Part shown: in pieces, positions 45,300 through 52,492 of the stretch | Position numbering within the stretch: the first letter of the stretch is position 1 | Layout of the letters: each line of letters opens with the position of its first letter | Assembly (NCBI GenBank): GCA_041890495.1 | Contig: CP169086.1 | Location: 930,001-994,000 of the forward strand | From: Escherichia boydii | GTDB taxonomy: Bacteria > Pseudomonadota > Gammaproteobacteria > Enterobacterales > Enterobacteriaceae | Direction of reading: 5' to 3' | DNA length: 64,000 nucleotides | Program-made: the position numbers and the translations under genes | Notes under the pieces: generated by a model | Told to the model about the DNA's origin: nothing | What the model saw: only the letters and a program-made list of their open reading frames with translations | Databases searched by the model: none

Positions 45300-45473
45300 A
45301 TGAAGCGCAGTAGAACAGAAGTAGGGCGCTGGCGCATGTTGCGACAGGTGAGTCGTCGCAAGGCTCGTTGGCTGGAAGCACAATCTCGCCGCAATATGCG
45401 TATTCACGCCATCAGAAAATGTGGAATGACCCGGCACCGCAACGCGTTGCTGTTCGCAGTCCAGGATATCTGA
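45300..45473 (+). CDS. yciY: small basic protein YciY
   Basis: 57 residues, very basic (MKRSRTEVGRWRMLRQVSRR at the start). No known function. The ATG at 45300 follows GAGTTGTAGAC; the longer open frame starting at 45267 is less plausible. Position after divergent cls is the same as in E. coli. Low complexity and small size leave some doubt, but conservation with K-12 YciY (as recalled) supports it. Confidence 0.75.
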   Translation: MKRSRTEVGRWRMLRQVSRRKARWLEAQSRRNMRIHAIRKCGMTRHRNALLFAVQDI

Positions 45474-45584
45474 GTACCATGAGGGCACCGTAATGGTGCC
45501 CGCTGATTTTATAGAGTCTGATTTTTAGGAGTAGCGTATTTGCAGCGCTATTCCTGCTGTATTGAGCAAAAGGAGGGAGAAGAA

Positions 45585-46220
45585 GTGTTTGCGGAGTTTG
45601 GCGTATTGAATTTCTGGACGTATGTTGTTGGCGCGTTCTTTATCGTGCTGGTACCGGGGCCGAATACCCTGTTTGTGCTCAAAACCGGAATTGGACACGG
45701 CGTTAAAAAAGGATATCTTGCCGCGTCAGGCGTATTTATCGGTGATGCGGTACTGATGTTTCTGGCCTGGGCGGGCGTCGCGGCATTAATTCAGACCACG
45801 CCGGTACTGTTTAATATCGTGCGCTATCTCGGGGCCTTCTATCTGCTCTGGCTGGGGGGCAAAATGCTCTGGTCGGTGGTGAATCGTCAAAAAAACGCCC
45901 ATGAGAGCGGCCCCGAACCTGCCAGTATGATCATGAAACGTTCGCTGGTGTTAAGTCTGACCAATCCCAAAGCGATTCTGTTCTACGTATCGTTCTTTGT
46001 TCAGTTCATTGACGTGAATGCACAAAGTACCGGCACTTCTTTCCTAATCCTCGCGACGACGCTGGAGTTAATAAGCTTTATGTACATGAGCTTCCTGATC
46101 TTCTCTGGTGCGTTTGTGACTCGTTATCTTAAAACGAAAAAGAAACTGGCAAAGCTGGGGAACGGGCTGATAGGGCTACTGTTTGTCGGGTTTGCGGCGA
46201 GGCTGGCGTCACTGCATTGA
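45585..46220 (+). CDS. leuE: LysE/RhtB family exporter, LeuE-like
   Basis: 211-residue inner-membrane exporter with six helices and the family start VPGPNTLFVLKTG (residues about 24-36). It resembles E. coli LeuE (leucine exporter) closely: VFIGDAVLMFLAWAGVAALI and KAILFYVSFFVQFIDVNA. K-12 leuE sits far away, so this is either a relocated orthologue or a paralogue. Start GTG 45585, after AGGAGGGAGA; the upstream in-frame TTG at 45540 is rejected. Substrate by analogy only. Confidence 0.85.
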   Translation: MFAEFGVLNFWTYVVGAFFIVLVPGPNTLFVLKTGIGHGVKKGYLAASGVFIGDAVLMFLAWAGVAALIQTTPVLFNIVRYLGAFYLLWLGGKMLWSVVNRQKNAHESGPEPASMIMKRSLVLSLTNPKAILFYVSFFVQFIDVNAQSTGTSFLILATTLELISFMYMSFLIFSGAFVTRYLKTKKKLAKLGNGLIGLLFVGFAARLASLH

Positions 46221-46231
46221 TGGTTTGAAAA

Positions 46232-46252
46232 GCTCCTGCGGGAGCCTTTTTT
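46232..46252 (+). terminator. terminator after the LeuE-like gene
   Basis: GCTCC-TGCG-GGAGC followed by CTTTTTT, 11 bases past the stop. Confidence 0.85.
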
Positions 46253-46276
46253 ATTCTGATTGACAATCTCTCATCA

Positions 46277-46299
46277 TTTAGTTGTATAGTACAACTAAA
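46277..46299. promoter_or_regulatory. perfect palindrome, likely MarR operator
   Basis: Arms TTTAGTTGTA and TACAACTAAA separated by TAG, ending 15 bases before the ATG of a MarR-family gene. MarR proteins bind such AT-rich inverted repeats and usually repress themselves. The TATAGT overlapping the centre could be the -10 box. Confidence 0.75.
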
Positions 46300-46314
46300 T
46301 AATGAGGACAGAAC

Positions 46315-47268
46315 ATGTACAGCGAAACCCCGGTAGTCAGTGTTATTCGACGTTCCTCGCGCCTCATGGTGCGAGAGTTAGGTTTTATGGGTTCTACCCT
46401 GGCCTCAACGAATTACTCGCCTTCGGCCGTCCATACACTGGTCGAAATTGCTCTACGTAAGGAGATGACGGCGAGCCAGCTGGTGCAACTGCTGGGTCTG
46501 GAAAAGTCCAGCGTCAGCCGGATGCTGGCTCGCCTGATCGCCGCAGGCGAACTCGAGGAAGTCATTTCTACTGAGGATGCGAGAGCAAAGAGCCTCAGGC
46601 TGACCGCGAAAGGTCACGAGACGGTCAACAAAATTAATGCCTTCAGCAATGAGCGCGTGGTTACAGCAATAAAGCGTCTTGCTCCTGCCCAGCAGCAGAC
46701 CATCTCTGAGGGGCTCTCCCTTTATGCCAACGCGCTGCTGGCATGTCGTGAAACGGGCAACGATATGCACCCCGACGAGCTGAAGATAGTGCAGGGGTAT
46801 ATACCCGGCATGATTGGCCGTATCGCGGAGATGCATGGCAGCTATTATTCGCGGGAGCATAACTTTGGTCGCTTCTTCGAGGCCAAAGTGGCTTCAGGGC
46901 TTGCCGAGTTTAGTGAAAGACTGGAGAAGCCCTGTAACCAGATTTGGCTGGCAGTACTCAACGACAAAATTGTCGGCTCGGTGGCGATAGATGGCGAGGA
47001 TCTGGCGCCGGGTGAAGCCCATCTTCGCTGGTTTATTCTTGATGATGGCTGCCGGGGACACGGCGTGGGGAAAAAACTGCTGAATGAAGCGATGCGGTTT
47101 TGCGACAGTGCCGGTTTTTCATCCGTGCATCTCTGGACATTTAATAAGCTGACCGCCGCCCGGCGTCTGTACGAGTCGTTTGGGTTTACGCTGGTAAAGG
47201 AGTGGGAAGGCGATCAGTGGGGGAGCCTGATTACAGAGCAGCAGTTTACCCGGTACAGAGGCGCGTAA
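46315..47268 (+). CDS. MarR-type regulator fused to GNAT acetyltransferase
   Basis: 317 residues. Residues 1-145 form a MarR winged helix-turn-helix (SQLVQLLGLEKSSVSRMLAR, wing EVISTEDARAKSLRLTAKG). Residues about 155-315 form a GNAT acetyltransferase (acetyl-CoA loop DDGCRGHGVGKKLLNEAM, and AARRLYESFGFTLVKEWEG). Fusions of this architecture are known, but substrate and target are not. The palindrome at 46277 suggests autoregulation and possibly control of the preceding exporter. The ATG is preceded by GAGGACAGAAC. Confidence 0.9.
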   Translation: MYSETPVVSVIRRSSRLMVRELGFMGSTLASTNYSPSAVHTLVEIALRKEMTASQLVQLLGLEKSSVSRMLARLIAAGELEEVISTEDARAKSLRLTAKGHETVNKINAFSNERVVTAIKRLAPAQQQTISEGLSLYANALLACRETGNDMHPDELKIVQGYIPGMIGRIAEMHGSYYSREHNFGRFFEAKVASGLAEFSERLEKPCNQIWLAVLNDKIVGSVAIDGEDLAPGEAHLRWFILDDGCRGHGVGKKLLNEAMRFCDSAGFSSVHLWTFNKLTAARRLYESFGFTLVKEWEGDQWGSLITEQQFTRYRGA

Positions 47269-47276
47269 TCGCCGCC

Positions 47277-47300
47277 ATAAAAAAGGCTCCTTTCGGAGCC
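47277..47300 (-). terminator. terminator of yciI, shared with the MarR-GNAT gene
   Basis: GGCTCC-TTTC-GGAGCC with a six-A run on its left, which is a T-run on the minus strand downstream of yciI. Confidence 0.8.
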
Positions 47301-47309
47301 GCTTTGGTA

Positions 47310-47605
47310 TCAGAACACTTTCTTGTACGGTCTGACCGTCACTTTTGCATACACACCCGCTGCAACGTACGGGTCAGCATCGGCCCAGGCCTGAGCTGCT
47401 TCCGCGATTCAAATTCAGCAATAACGGTTGAGCCAGTAAATCCCGCAGCCCCTGGATCGTTACTGTCTACCGCTGGCATTGGACCAGCTGTCAACAAACG
47501 ACCTTCATCATGCAGTAACTGTAAACGTGCTAAATGTGCCGGACGAACGGAAAGGCGTTTTTCGAGGCTATCAGCTTTGTCTTGAGCGTAAATAACATAC
47601 AACAC
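47310..47605 (-). pseudogene. yciI: YciI-family protein, single-base frameshift
   Basis: YCII (ferredoxin-like dimeric) family protein, expected 98 residues. GTG start at 47605 with AAGGAG upstream, then normal sequence LYVIYAQDKADSLEKRLSVR to STVIAEFES. One base is then missing near 47415 (TCGCGGAAG where TCGCTGGAAG or similar is expected); afterwards the correct frame resumes as AAQAWADADPYVAAGVYAK to KKVF, ending at the TGA complement at 47310-47312. The total of 296 bases is one less than 297. The part before the lesion equals K-12; the part after is the other type. Confidence 0.88.
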
Positions 47606-47754
47606 GGGCACAACTCCTTGTTCGGGAAAGTTGTAAGTACGTTATTTGAAAGGGCGAAGATCTGCAACGGAAGATGATGTCTTTGTTAAGGCCATGCATA
47701 AAGTAAGGGTAATTACGCCAAAAATGACATTTTCACTGATCCTGATCGTCTTGC

Positions 47755-47785
47755 CTTATTGAATATGATTGCTATTTGCATTTAA
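47755..47785 (+). promoter_or_regulatory. tonB promoter with Fur-like box
   Basis: AATATGATTGCTATTTGCAT is an AT-rich partial palindrome resembling the Fur box consensus and lies about 50 bases before tonB. It matches the iron-regulated E. coli tonB promoter region from memory. I cannot tell how many mismatches matter. Confidence 0.6.
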
Positions 47786-47826
47786 AATCGAGACCTGGTT
47801 TTTCTACTGAAATGATTATGACTTCA

Positions 47827-48549
47827 ATGACCCTTGATTTACCTCGCCGCTTCCCCTGGCCGACGTTACTTTCGGTCTGCATTCATGGTGCTGTTGTGGC
47901 GGGTCTGCTCTATACCTCGGTACATCAGGTTATTGAACTACCTGCGCCTGCGCAGCCGATTTCTGTCACGATGGTTACGCCTGCTGATCTCGAACCGCCG
48001 CAGGTTACCCCTCCGCCGCCACAGCCGGTGGCTGAACCGGAGCCAGAACCCGAGCCCGTTCCGGAGCCACCGAAGGAAGCCCCGGTGGTGATCCACAAAC
48101 CTGAACCCAAGCCAAAACCTAAGCCGAAGCCAAAGCCGGTGAAGAAGGTCGAGGAGCGCCCGAAACGCGAGGAACGTCCGGTTGAACCGCGCGCGGCTCA
48201 GCCGGTAGAAAATGCAGCGTCTTCACGTCCGGTGATGAACAATACTGCAACGACTTCAAAGCCAACGGTTACCGCGCCTGCGGGCCCGCGTGCCGTAAGC
48301 CGCAATCAGCCTCAGTATCCGGCGCGAGCTCAGGCCTTACGAATTGAAGGACGCGTACGGGTGAAATTTGACGTGACCGCGGATGGGCGCGTGGATAACG
48401 TGGAAATCTTGTCTGCGCAACCTTCTAATATGTTTGAGCGCGAAGTGAAATCTGCCATGCGCAGATGGCGCTATGAGCCCGGCAAGCCGGGCAGCGGATT
48501 GATCGTCAATATCGTTTTCCGCCTGAACGGCGGGGCGCAGATGGAATAA
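47827..48549 (+). CDS. tonB: energy transducer TonB
   Basis: Couples the ExbBD proton motor to outer-membrane receptors. 240 residues: cytoplasmic start and TM helix with the SVCIHGAVVAG His (about 12-33), then a proline-rich periplasmic spacer of Glu-Pro repeats (EPEPEPEPVPEP) and Lys-Pro repeats (KPKPKPKPKPKP), and a C-terminal domain with SRNQPQYPARAQALRIEG and the GRVDNVE segment. The first about 60 residues equal K-12; from VTPPPPQ on it diverges, so the gene is a two-type mosaic with a switch near 47998. In-frame ATGs at 47812 and 47818 are alternative starts. Confidence 0.95.
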   Translation: MTLDLPRRFPWPTLLSVCIHGAVVAGLLYTSVHQVIELPAPAQPISVTMVTPADLEPPQVTPPPPQPVAEPEPEPEPVPEPPKEAPVVIHKPEPKPKPKPKPKPVKKVEERPKREERPVEPRAAQPVENAASSRPVMNNTATTSKPTVTAPAGPRAVSRNQPQYPARAQALRIEGRVRVKFDVTADGRVDNVEILSAQPSNMFEREVKSAMRRWRYEPGKPGSGLIVNIVFRLNGGAQME

Positions 48550-48551
48550 AC

Positions 48552-48578
48552 AAAGCCTCCGAAAGGAGGCTTTTTTTT
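48552..48578. terminator. bidirectional terminator between tonB and yciA
   Basis: AAAGCCTCC-GAAA-GGAGGCTTT followed by a T-run, between convergent genes. Confidence 0.88.
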
Positions 48579-48587
48579 GCCTGTCGA

Positions 48588-48983
48588 TCAGGCCTGTGGA
48601 AGTTGACGAGGTTTACCCTCGCTGTCCACTGCGACATAAATAAACAGCGCTTCAGTGGCCTTATAACGTTGCCCAATCGGCTCAGAAGAGACTTTCTTCA
48701 CCCAGACTTCGATGTTGATGGAGATGGAGGTATTACCGCGTTTCACGCAGCGCGCGTAGCAGCAAACCACATCTCCCACCGCAACCGGGCGAAGGAAGGT
48801 CATGCCGTCCACTCTTACGGTAACCACGCGCCCGTGGGCGATCTCTTTTGCCAGAATTGCCCCGCCCATATCCATCTGCGACATCAGCCAGCCGCCAAAA
48901 ATATCGCCATTGGCATTGGTGTCAGCGGGCATTGCCAGTGTGCGTAAAACCAGTTCGCCCTGAGGGGCGTTAGTTGTTGTCAT
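48588..48983 (-). CDS. yciA: acyl-CoA thioester hydrolase YciA
   Basis: 131-residue hot-dog fold thioesterase acting on a range of acyl-CoAs. The central helix LAMPADTNANGDIFGGWLMSQ holds the catalytic Asn/Asp area. A short C-terminal tail ends LPQA. Convergent with tonB. Diverged from K-12 at scattered sites, one residue shorter. Confidence 0.95.
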   Translation of the reverse strand: MTTTNAPQGELVLRTLAMPADTNANGDIFGGWLMSQMDMGGAILAKEIAHGRVVTVRVDGMTFLRPVAVGDVVCCYARCVKRGNTSISINIEVWVKKVSSEPIGQRYKATEALFIYVAVDSEGKPRQLPQA

Positions 48984-49087
48984 TGTTTTAACTCGTAACG
49001 GAAGACTTCAGGCGGGATGCTACTATGATTTCACAGCGGAGAGAATAGACCAGAACGCCTGTCGTTGACGTTCTGGTCAGTCATTAA

Positions 49088-49627
49088 TCAGTGCTTGTCA
49101 TCCTGCGGCATGTGGCGGTAGATATAGATACCGCTTAACAATGTGAAGATTAAGGTAAGGGCGGTCAGGCCAAAGACTTTAAAGTTGACCCAAATATTTT
49201 GCGGCAGCCAGAATGCGATGTAGATGTTTGCCAGACCGCAAAGGATAAAGAAAACAGCCCAGGCCAGATTCAGCTTCGACCATACCGGTTGCGGCAGCGT
49301 GAGTTCTTTACCCAGCATCCGCTGAATTAGCGGCTTTTTCATCACCCATTGGCTGACTAACAGGGCTCCCGCAAATAGAGCATAAATGACTGTAACCTTC
49401 CATTTAATAAACTCATCATTGTGGAAGAACAGCGTCAAGCCACCGAAGACGACCACCAGAACAAAAGTGATCAGGGCCATCTTCTCAACCTTACGAAAGC
49501 GAACCCAGCTATAGATAAGCACAATCGCCGTGGCGACGATCAGCGCCGCAGTAGCTGCATAGATGTCATAAATCTTGTAAAACGCGAAAAAGACAACCAG
49601 CGGTAAAAAATCAAGAAACTGCTTCAT
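49088..49627 (-). CDS. yciB: inner membrane-spanning protein YciB
   Basis: 179-residue protein with five to six membrane helices, involved in cell envelope synthesis and division (it interacts with elongation and division proteins in E. coli). Start MKQFLDFLPLVVFFAFY. All but the final residues equal K-12; the end reads QDDKH instead of the QEDKS I recall, so the switch of sequence type falls near 49.09 kb. Adjacent to yciC. Confidence 0.95.
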   Translation of the reverse strand: MKQFLDFLPLVVFFAFYKIYDIYAATAALIVATAIVLIYSWVRFRKVEKMALITFVLVVVFGGLTLFFHNDEFIKWKVTVIYALFAGALLVSQWVMKKPLIQRMLGKELTLPQPVWSKLNLAWAVFFILCGLANIYIAFWLPQNIWVNFKVFGLTALTLIFTLLSGIYIYRHMPQDDKH

Positions 49628-49656
49628 TTTACGATTCCGTAATCAAATGCTTAAGG

Positions 49657-50400
49657 TTATTGGCGAATCAACATATACAGGCGGAACAGATAGATGAGCA
49701 ATATGGCTGAAATCAGGTTGCTCAAGGTGTTCGCCAGTACGGCACCAATTTCCGGGGTTAATGCGGCAAAAGAAGAGGCAAAAAGCAGCAACAGTGTTTT
49801 TGCCAGCAACCAGCTCAGTACTGCGGGTGCCACCAGACGCATATTCGCCCAAGTCAGCCGCATACTGCTACGCATCGAGGCAAAAATGCCCATTTTGTCC
49901 TGTACCAGCATCACCGGTGCCAGGGCCAGCAAAATGGCCATGATAATTCCCGGAACGACCACCAGCATGATGCCAATCTGTACTAAAAGGGTAGTCAGAA
50001 AAATCAGAATAAATAACTTGGGCAATATCGGCGCACTGGCACCAATAGCTCGCAGCGCACTGACTCTCTGACCCGCAGACACCAGCTGGATAATTAATAT
50101 TACGCCTCCGGCGAGAATGGCGTTACCGATCAATCCTGAAAAAGTGGAAGCCGCTGAAGCTTGCAGCAAAATTTGTTGCTGTTCCGGTGACATATTCTGA
50201 ACCAGGTCGAACAACCCACTACTGCCGCTAACGGGTACGCCGTCATTGAGCTGCGCAAGCTGTGCATCACTGGGTGAGAAAACATGCCCTAACACCACTG
50301 TGATAAACGCACATAGCAACGATACCAACAGAATGGTCATAAATTGATTACGGAAGAAATTTCCGGTGTCACGGTATACGGACTGCGCCGTGATAGACAT
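49657..50400 (-). CDS. yciC: UPF0259 membrane protein YciC
   Basis: 247-residue inner-membrane protein with about six helices; function unknown, genetically linked to yciB. Begins MSITAQSVYRDTGNFFRNQF after GGAGAGTGC. It equals K-12 as far as I recall. The gene upstream (ykgJ-like) is not the K-12 neighbour. Confidence 0.93.
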   Translation of the reverse strand: MSITAQSVYRDTGNFFRNQFMTILLVSLLCAFITVVLGHVFSPSDAQLAQLNDGVPVSGSSGLFDLVQNMSPEQQQILLQASAASTFSGLIGNAILAGGVILIIQLVSAGQRVSALRAIGASAPILPKLFILIFLTTLLVQIGIMLVVVPGIIMAILLALAPVMLVQDKMGIFASMRSSMRLTWANMRLVAPAVLSWLLAKTLLLLFASSFAALTPEIGAVLANTLSNLISAILLIYLFRLYMLIRQ

Positions 50401-50427
50401 GCACTCTCCTTGAGTTTTATGCAGGTG

Positions 50428-50832
50428 TTAATTAGCGGGCAATTGTACCCTGGTTAAGCCTCGGGTGGCAGCATCAGGTCTTGTATGGAAAAGCATATCT
50501 TTGTAAAGCGGAGGTAATCCAACGCGCGCGCGGGCTCGGTTACAGGCTTCGTTGACCTGCCCATCTTCCCCCGACATGGCAAATTCCCGGCACGGGCTGG
50601 GGCGATCCTCATAGATGGAACATCGGGTAGAGACCCCAGGCTCACCCTGTAGCGCCACGCAGCGGACCTGCTTTTGGTTTGTGCCGCTCATGCAGCGCAA
50701 AAAGGGGGTTAACGGCTCGGTAAGATGAACCGGAACGGTACCGCCGCCATCGCTGGCTTCGGCCCAGTAGAAAGAGACTCGAAAATACGCACAACAGGCT
50801 CCGCACGTCATGCACGGGTTAATATCACTCAT
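50428..50832 (-). CDS. YkgJ family cysteine-cluster protein
   Basis: 134 residues starting MSDINPCMTCGACCAYFRV, with the CxxCxxCC motif at residues 7-14 and further cysteines in FLRCMSGTN, VRCVALQGEP, TRCSIYEDRPSPCREF and NEACNRAR. The family (UPF0153) is thought to chelate zinc or iron; the reaction is unknown. The resemblance to E. coli YkgJ is close, but K-12 ykgJ is at a distant locus. A longer tail (YKDMLFHTRPDAATRGLTRV) than YkgJ is present. Positioned between yciC and ompW, divergent from ompW. Confidence 0.88.
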   Translation of the reverse strand: MSDINPCMTCGACCAYFRVSFYWAEASDGGGTVPVHLTEPLTPFLRCMSGTNQKQVRCVALQGEPGVSTRCSIYEDRPSPCREFAMSGEDGQVNEACNRARARVGLPPLYKDMLFHTRPDAATRGLTRVQLPAN

Positions 50833-50996
50833 GGCACACCTGCAAAAGAAGAACGCATCAAATCAACTTGTGAGAGCGATAAATTATCCAGCCGCCAGAG
50901 GAAGAGCAAGAGGGGGAAAAGGGAAAATTTTGTAACCGTGAAATGCCAAAAATTGACATGGAAACAACTTATTGGTTTTGGATGCGTAACAAAAAA

Positions 50997-51054
50997 TTAA
51001 TCCAGATCAATGAATGTTAAGTTACTGGTTTTAATGTGATCTGTGGCAGATCAC
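50997..51054 (+). promoter_or_regulatory. ompW control sites: FNR-like box and perfect palindrome
   Basis: TTAAT-CCAG-ATCAA at 50997-51010 matches the FNR consensus except one base; ompW is FNR-controlled in E. coli. A separate perfect inverted repeat GTGATCTG-TGG-CAGATCAC lies at 51036-51054, about 60 bases before the start. Its binding protein is unknown to me; half-sites TGTGA/TCAC recall CRP, but the spacing is wrong. Confidence 0.65.
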
Positions 51055-51114
51055 TTATTACCCTTTTGTGAGTATATTCTCATCCGCGATTAAAACCACA
51101 ACGATGGAGTGGAT

Positions 51115-51747
51115 ATGAAAAAATTAGCGGTGGCAGCCCTTGTATTAAGCAGTCTCTCTGGCGGCGCGTATGCGCATGAAGCAGGCGAATTCTTTATTCG
51201 TGCCGGTTCGGCTACGGTTCGCCCAACTGAAGGATCGGATAACGTGCTGGGAATGGGCGGTTTTAACGTCAGTAATAATACCCAGTTAGGTTTAACCTTT
51301 ACCTGGATGGCGACGGATAACGTGGGCGTTGAGCTTCTGGCTGCAACGCCGTTCCGTCATCGCGTAGGTTTAGGACCAACCGGCGATATCGCCACGGTTC
51401 ACCATTTACCGCCAACGCTGATGGCGCAATGGTACTTTGGCGACTCAAGCAGCAAGGTACGTCCTTATATTGGTGCCGGTGTGAACTACACCACATTCTT
51501 CGATGAGAAATTCAACGATACCGGTAAAGAGGCGGGTCTGACGGACCTCAGCCTGAAAGATTCGTGGGGCATGGCGGGACAGGTCGGTCTGGATTACCTG
51601 ATTAACCGCGACTGGCTGATCAACGCCTCGGTCTGGTATATGGATATTGATACGGACGTACGCTTCAAGGCGGGCGGTCAGCAGCAAAGCATCAATACTC
51701 GTCTGGATCCGTGGGTGTTTATGTTCTCTGCGGGTTATCGTTTCTGA
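51115..51747 (+). CDS. ompW: outer membrane protein OmpW
   Basis: 210-residue eight-stranded beta-barrel. Signal peptide about residues 1-20 (MKKLAVAALVLSSLSGGAYA, then HEAGEFF). Family motifs GSATVRPTEGSDN, VHHLPPTLMAQWYFGD and the C-terminal strand ending in Phe (FSAGYRF). Forms a hydrophobic channel, proposed for small hydrophobic compounds; receptor for colicin S4 in E. coli. ATG 51115 chosen over 51109. It is diverged from K-12, notably in loops. Confidence 0.96.
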   Translation: MKKLAVAALVLSSLSGGAYAHEAGEFFIRAGSATVRPTEGSDNVLGMGGFNVSNNTQLGLTFTWMATDNVGVELLAATPFRHRVGLGPTGDIATVHHLPPTLMAQWYFGDSSSKVRPYIGAGVNYTTFFDEKFNDTGKEAGLTDLSLKDSWGMAGQVGLDYLINRDWLINASVWYMDIDTDVRFKAGGQQQSINTRLDPWVFMFSAGYRF

Positions 51748-51759
51748 TCCCCCGTCAAG

Positions 51760-51785
51760 CTGGCCACAGGGTGGCCAGTTTGCTT
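51760..51785 (+). terminator. ompW terminator
   Basis: CTGGCCAC-AGG-GTGGCCAG followed by TTTGCTTTG, just past the stop. Confidence 0.7.
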
Positions 51786-51793
51786 TGCTCACT

Positions 51794-52132
51794 TCAAAAC
51801 GACGGATATACCGGCCGCTCATCAAGCTTTACGCAGTGCCTCAGGATCTTTTCCCCATCATATAAATAGCTAAAAGCGTCGCTGGACAGGGAATGGAAGA
51901 GAATATCGCCGTTGGCAAACGGGATAATTTCGGTATCACCCGCACGTTTATGTCCCGCGCCGGTTTCAAAGTGGCCGTGCCACCGTTCCTGGGTATGGTC
52001 ATAGACGTGCAGAATAACCTCGACAAGTCCTCGTTGCGGACAATTAAGGCGCAGGAAGGTAGAAGAGAAATTCAGGGACAGCGCATGGAAGGGAATTAAT
52101 AAGGCGAAAACCAGTAAAGCTCGTAAATACAT
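51794..52132 (-). CDS. small secreted protein of unknown family
   Basis: 112 residues with a probable signal peptide (MYLRALLVFALLIPFHALSL). The mature part has two cysteines (about residues 31 and 99) that could form a disulfide. It reads as a beta-rich domain with LVEVILHVYDHTQERWHGHF and DAFSYLYDGEKILRHC. I do not recognise it. Starts at ATG 52132, 13 bases after AAGGAGG (a TTG three bases upstream is closer to the ideal). It sits between convergent ompW and yedF; K-12 has yciEFG here instead. Confidence 0.6.
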   Translation of the reverse strand: MYLRALLVFALLIPFHALSLNFSSTFLRLNCPQRGLVEVILHVYDHTQERWHGHFETGAGHKRAGDTEIIPFANGDILFHSLSSDAFSYLYDGEKILRHCVKLDERPVYPSF

Positions 52133-52258
52133 CAAACCGCGGAAACCTCCTTCAAAAGGGAAATGAGATTTTACTTAAGTCAAAAATATCGTTTTTGCCG
52201 TGGATCAAGATGTCTTATTATTCAATACGATAAAGGCCCCTGACGAGGCCCCTGGCGA

Positions 52259-52492
52259 TCATTTTTGAATCAGATAGCGAATGGTTGGGCCATCCTGCTG
52301 GATATCCAGCACCGTATAACCGTGGTTTTTCGCATCCAGCGGTATGTTGTTGATGGACTGCGGGCAGTCGCTGACCACCTCCAGAATCTCACCTTTTTTT
52401 AGCTGCGGTAGGGCTTCAAGCGTAGCAACCGCAGGATATGGACAGGGCTCGCCAACCATATCCAGACGATAATCAGGCACGATCTCTTTCAT
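52259..52492 (-). CDS. yedF: TusA-like sulfur carrier protein YedF
   Basis: 77-residue SirA/TusA fold protein. The CPxP motif in GEPCPYPAVATLEALP (Cys near residue 17) is the persulfide-carrying centre of TusA homologues; a second Cys occurs in VVSDCPQS. It is coupled to yedE by an ATGA overlap, suggesting delivery of sulfur from the transporter. In K-12 this pair lies near the flagellar genes (memory). Confidence 0.93.
   Translation of the reverse strand: MKEIVPDYRLDMVGEPCPYPAVATLEALPQLKKGEILEVVSDCPQSINNIPLDAKNHGYTVLDIQQDGPTIRYLIQK

Noticed and set aside
51031..51056. CRP site in the ompW promoter
   Set aside because: TGTGA and TCAC half-sites are present, but separated by eleven bases rather than six.
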